Assembly (NCBI GenBank): GCA_903823115.1
Contig: CAIJRN010000011.1
Location: 45,865 to 109,864 of the forward strand
Length of the DNA: 64,000 nucleotides
Reading direction: 5' to 3'
From: an uncultured cyanobacterium
Lineage (GTDB): Bacteria; Cyanobacteriota; Cyanobacteriia; PCC-6307; Cyanobiaceae
Part shown: one piece after another, positions 63,970-64,000 of the stretch
Layout of the letters: each line of letters starts with the position of its first letter
Position numbering within the stretch: position 1 is the stretch's first letter
Made by a program: the position numbers and the translations under genes
The notes under the pieces: model-generated
What the model was told of the DNA's origin: nothing
Seen by the model: the letters and a program-made list of their open reading frames with translations, nothing else
The model's database searches: none

Positions 63970-64000
63970 ATGACCGCCACAATCCAACAGCGCTCCGGCG
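63970..64000 (+). CDS. psbA: Photosystem II D1 protein (5' end only)
   Basis: The window ends 31 bases into the gene. The codons give MTATIQQRSG, which matches the N terminus of cyanobacterial D1 (Met-Thr-x-x-hydrophobic-Gln-Gln-Arg). D1 binds the manganese cluster and QB of photosystem II. Which D1 form (standard or stress) cannot be told from ten residues. Confidence 0.8.
   Translation, partial: MTATIQQRSG

Overview
This window is a GC-rich chromosomal segment (roughly two-thirds G+C by eye) from an oxygenic cyanobacterium, most likely a Cyanobium/Synechococcus-type picocyanobacterium. Support: photosystem I genes psaA, psaB, psaI and psaL; the first codons of psbA; cyanobacterial NDH-1 subunit NdhN; a DapL-type lysine/peptidoglycan route; ferredoxin-type glutamate synthase; a Sll0418-like plastoquinol/tocopherol methyltransferase; a cyanobacterial RNase E; and repeated copies of the HIP1 octamer GCGATCGC. 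Species-level assignment is inference.

Layout. 1-428: 3'-truncated ndhN on the minus strand. 909-18424: one long, almost unbroken ribosomal-protein superoperon (rplC-D-W-B-rpsS-rplV-rpsC-rplP-rpmC-rpsQ-rplN-X-E-rpsH-rplF-R-rpsE-rplO-secY-adk-rpmJ-rpsM-rpsK-rpoA-rplQ-truA-rplM-rpsI-rpmE, then prfA). rpsN, rpmD, infA and rpsD are missing from their E. coli positions, and rpsJ sits at the end of the str operon instead, as in other cyanobacteria. 18465-24563: an HNH nuclease gene, then a cell-envelope neighbourhood with a fused MurF-alanine racemase, tRNA-Ser(GCU), a beta-lactamase-fold serine hydrolase, an NlpC/P60 endopeptidase and a polyprenyl-phosphate type glycosyltransferase. 25194-31638: photosystem I genes psaI-psaL facing psaA-psaB across a 1.2 kb AT-richer gene-free stretch. 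32082-36845: a secreted Pro-rich unknown coupled to a CbiG-CobJ cobalamin fusion, tRNA-Pro(CGG) and lipA. 36897-44503: a small secreted unknown, gltB, a phosphodiester glycosidase and an IscA-like protein. 44571-49475: str operon rpsL-rpsG-fusA-tuf-rpsJ. 49930-63450: LON-domain protein, MPBQ/MSBQ methyltransferase, pheA, DUF1997, rnhB-rne, a TIGR03960-type radical SAM protein, dapL, clpS, a CPBP protease and a second B12-binding radical SAM protein. The right edge is the psbA promoter region and first ten codons of D1.

The window is mostly core genome: translation, transcription (rpoA), secretion (secY), photosystem I, nitrogen assimilation and RNA turnover. The features that stand out are the Bacteroidetes-like MurF-Alr fusion with an altered MurF motif, a truA gene without a standard start codon, a Gly/Arg-rich N-terminal extension on S5, tandem hairpins in the leaders of rpsM, rpsK and rpsL, the low-GC psaL/psaB gap, and two divergent cell-wall genes whose starts almost collide. 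I saw no CRISPR array, rRNA, transposase or prophage.
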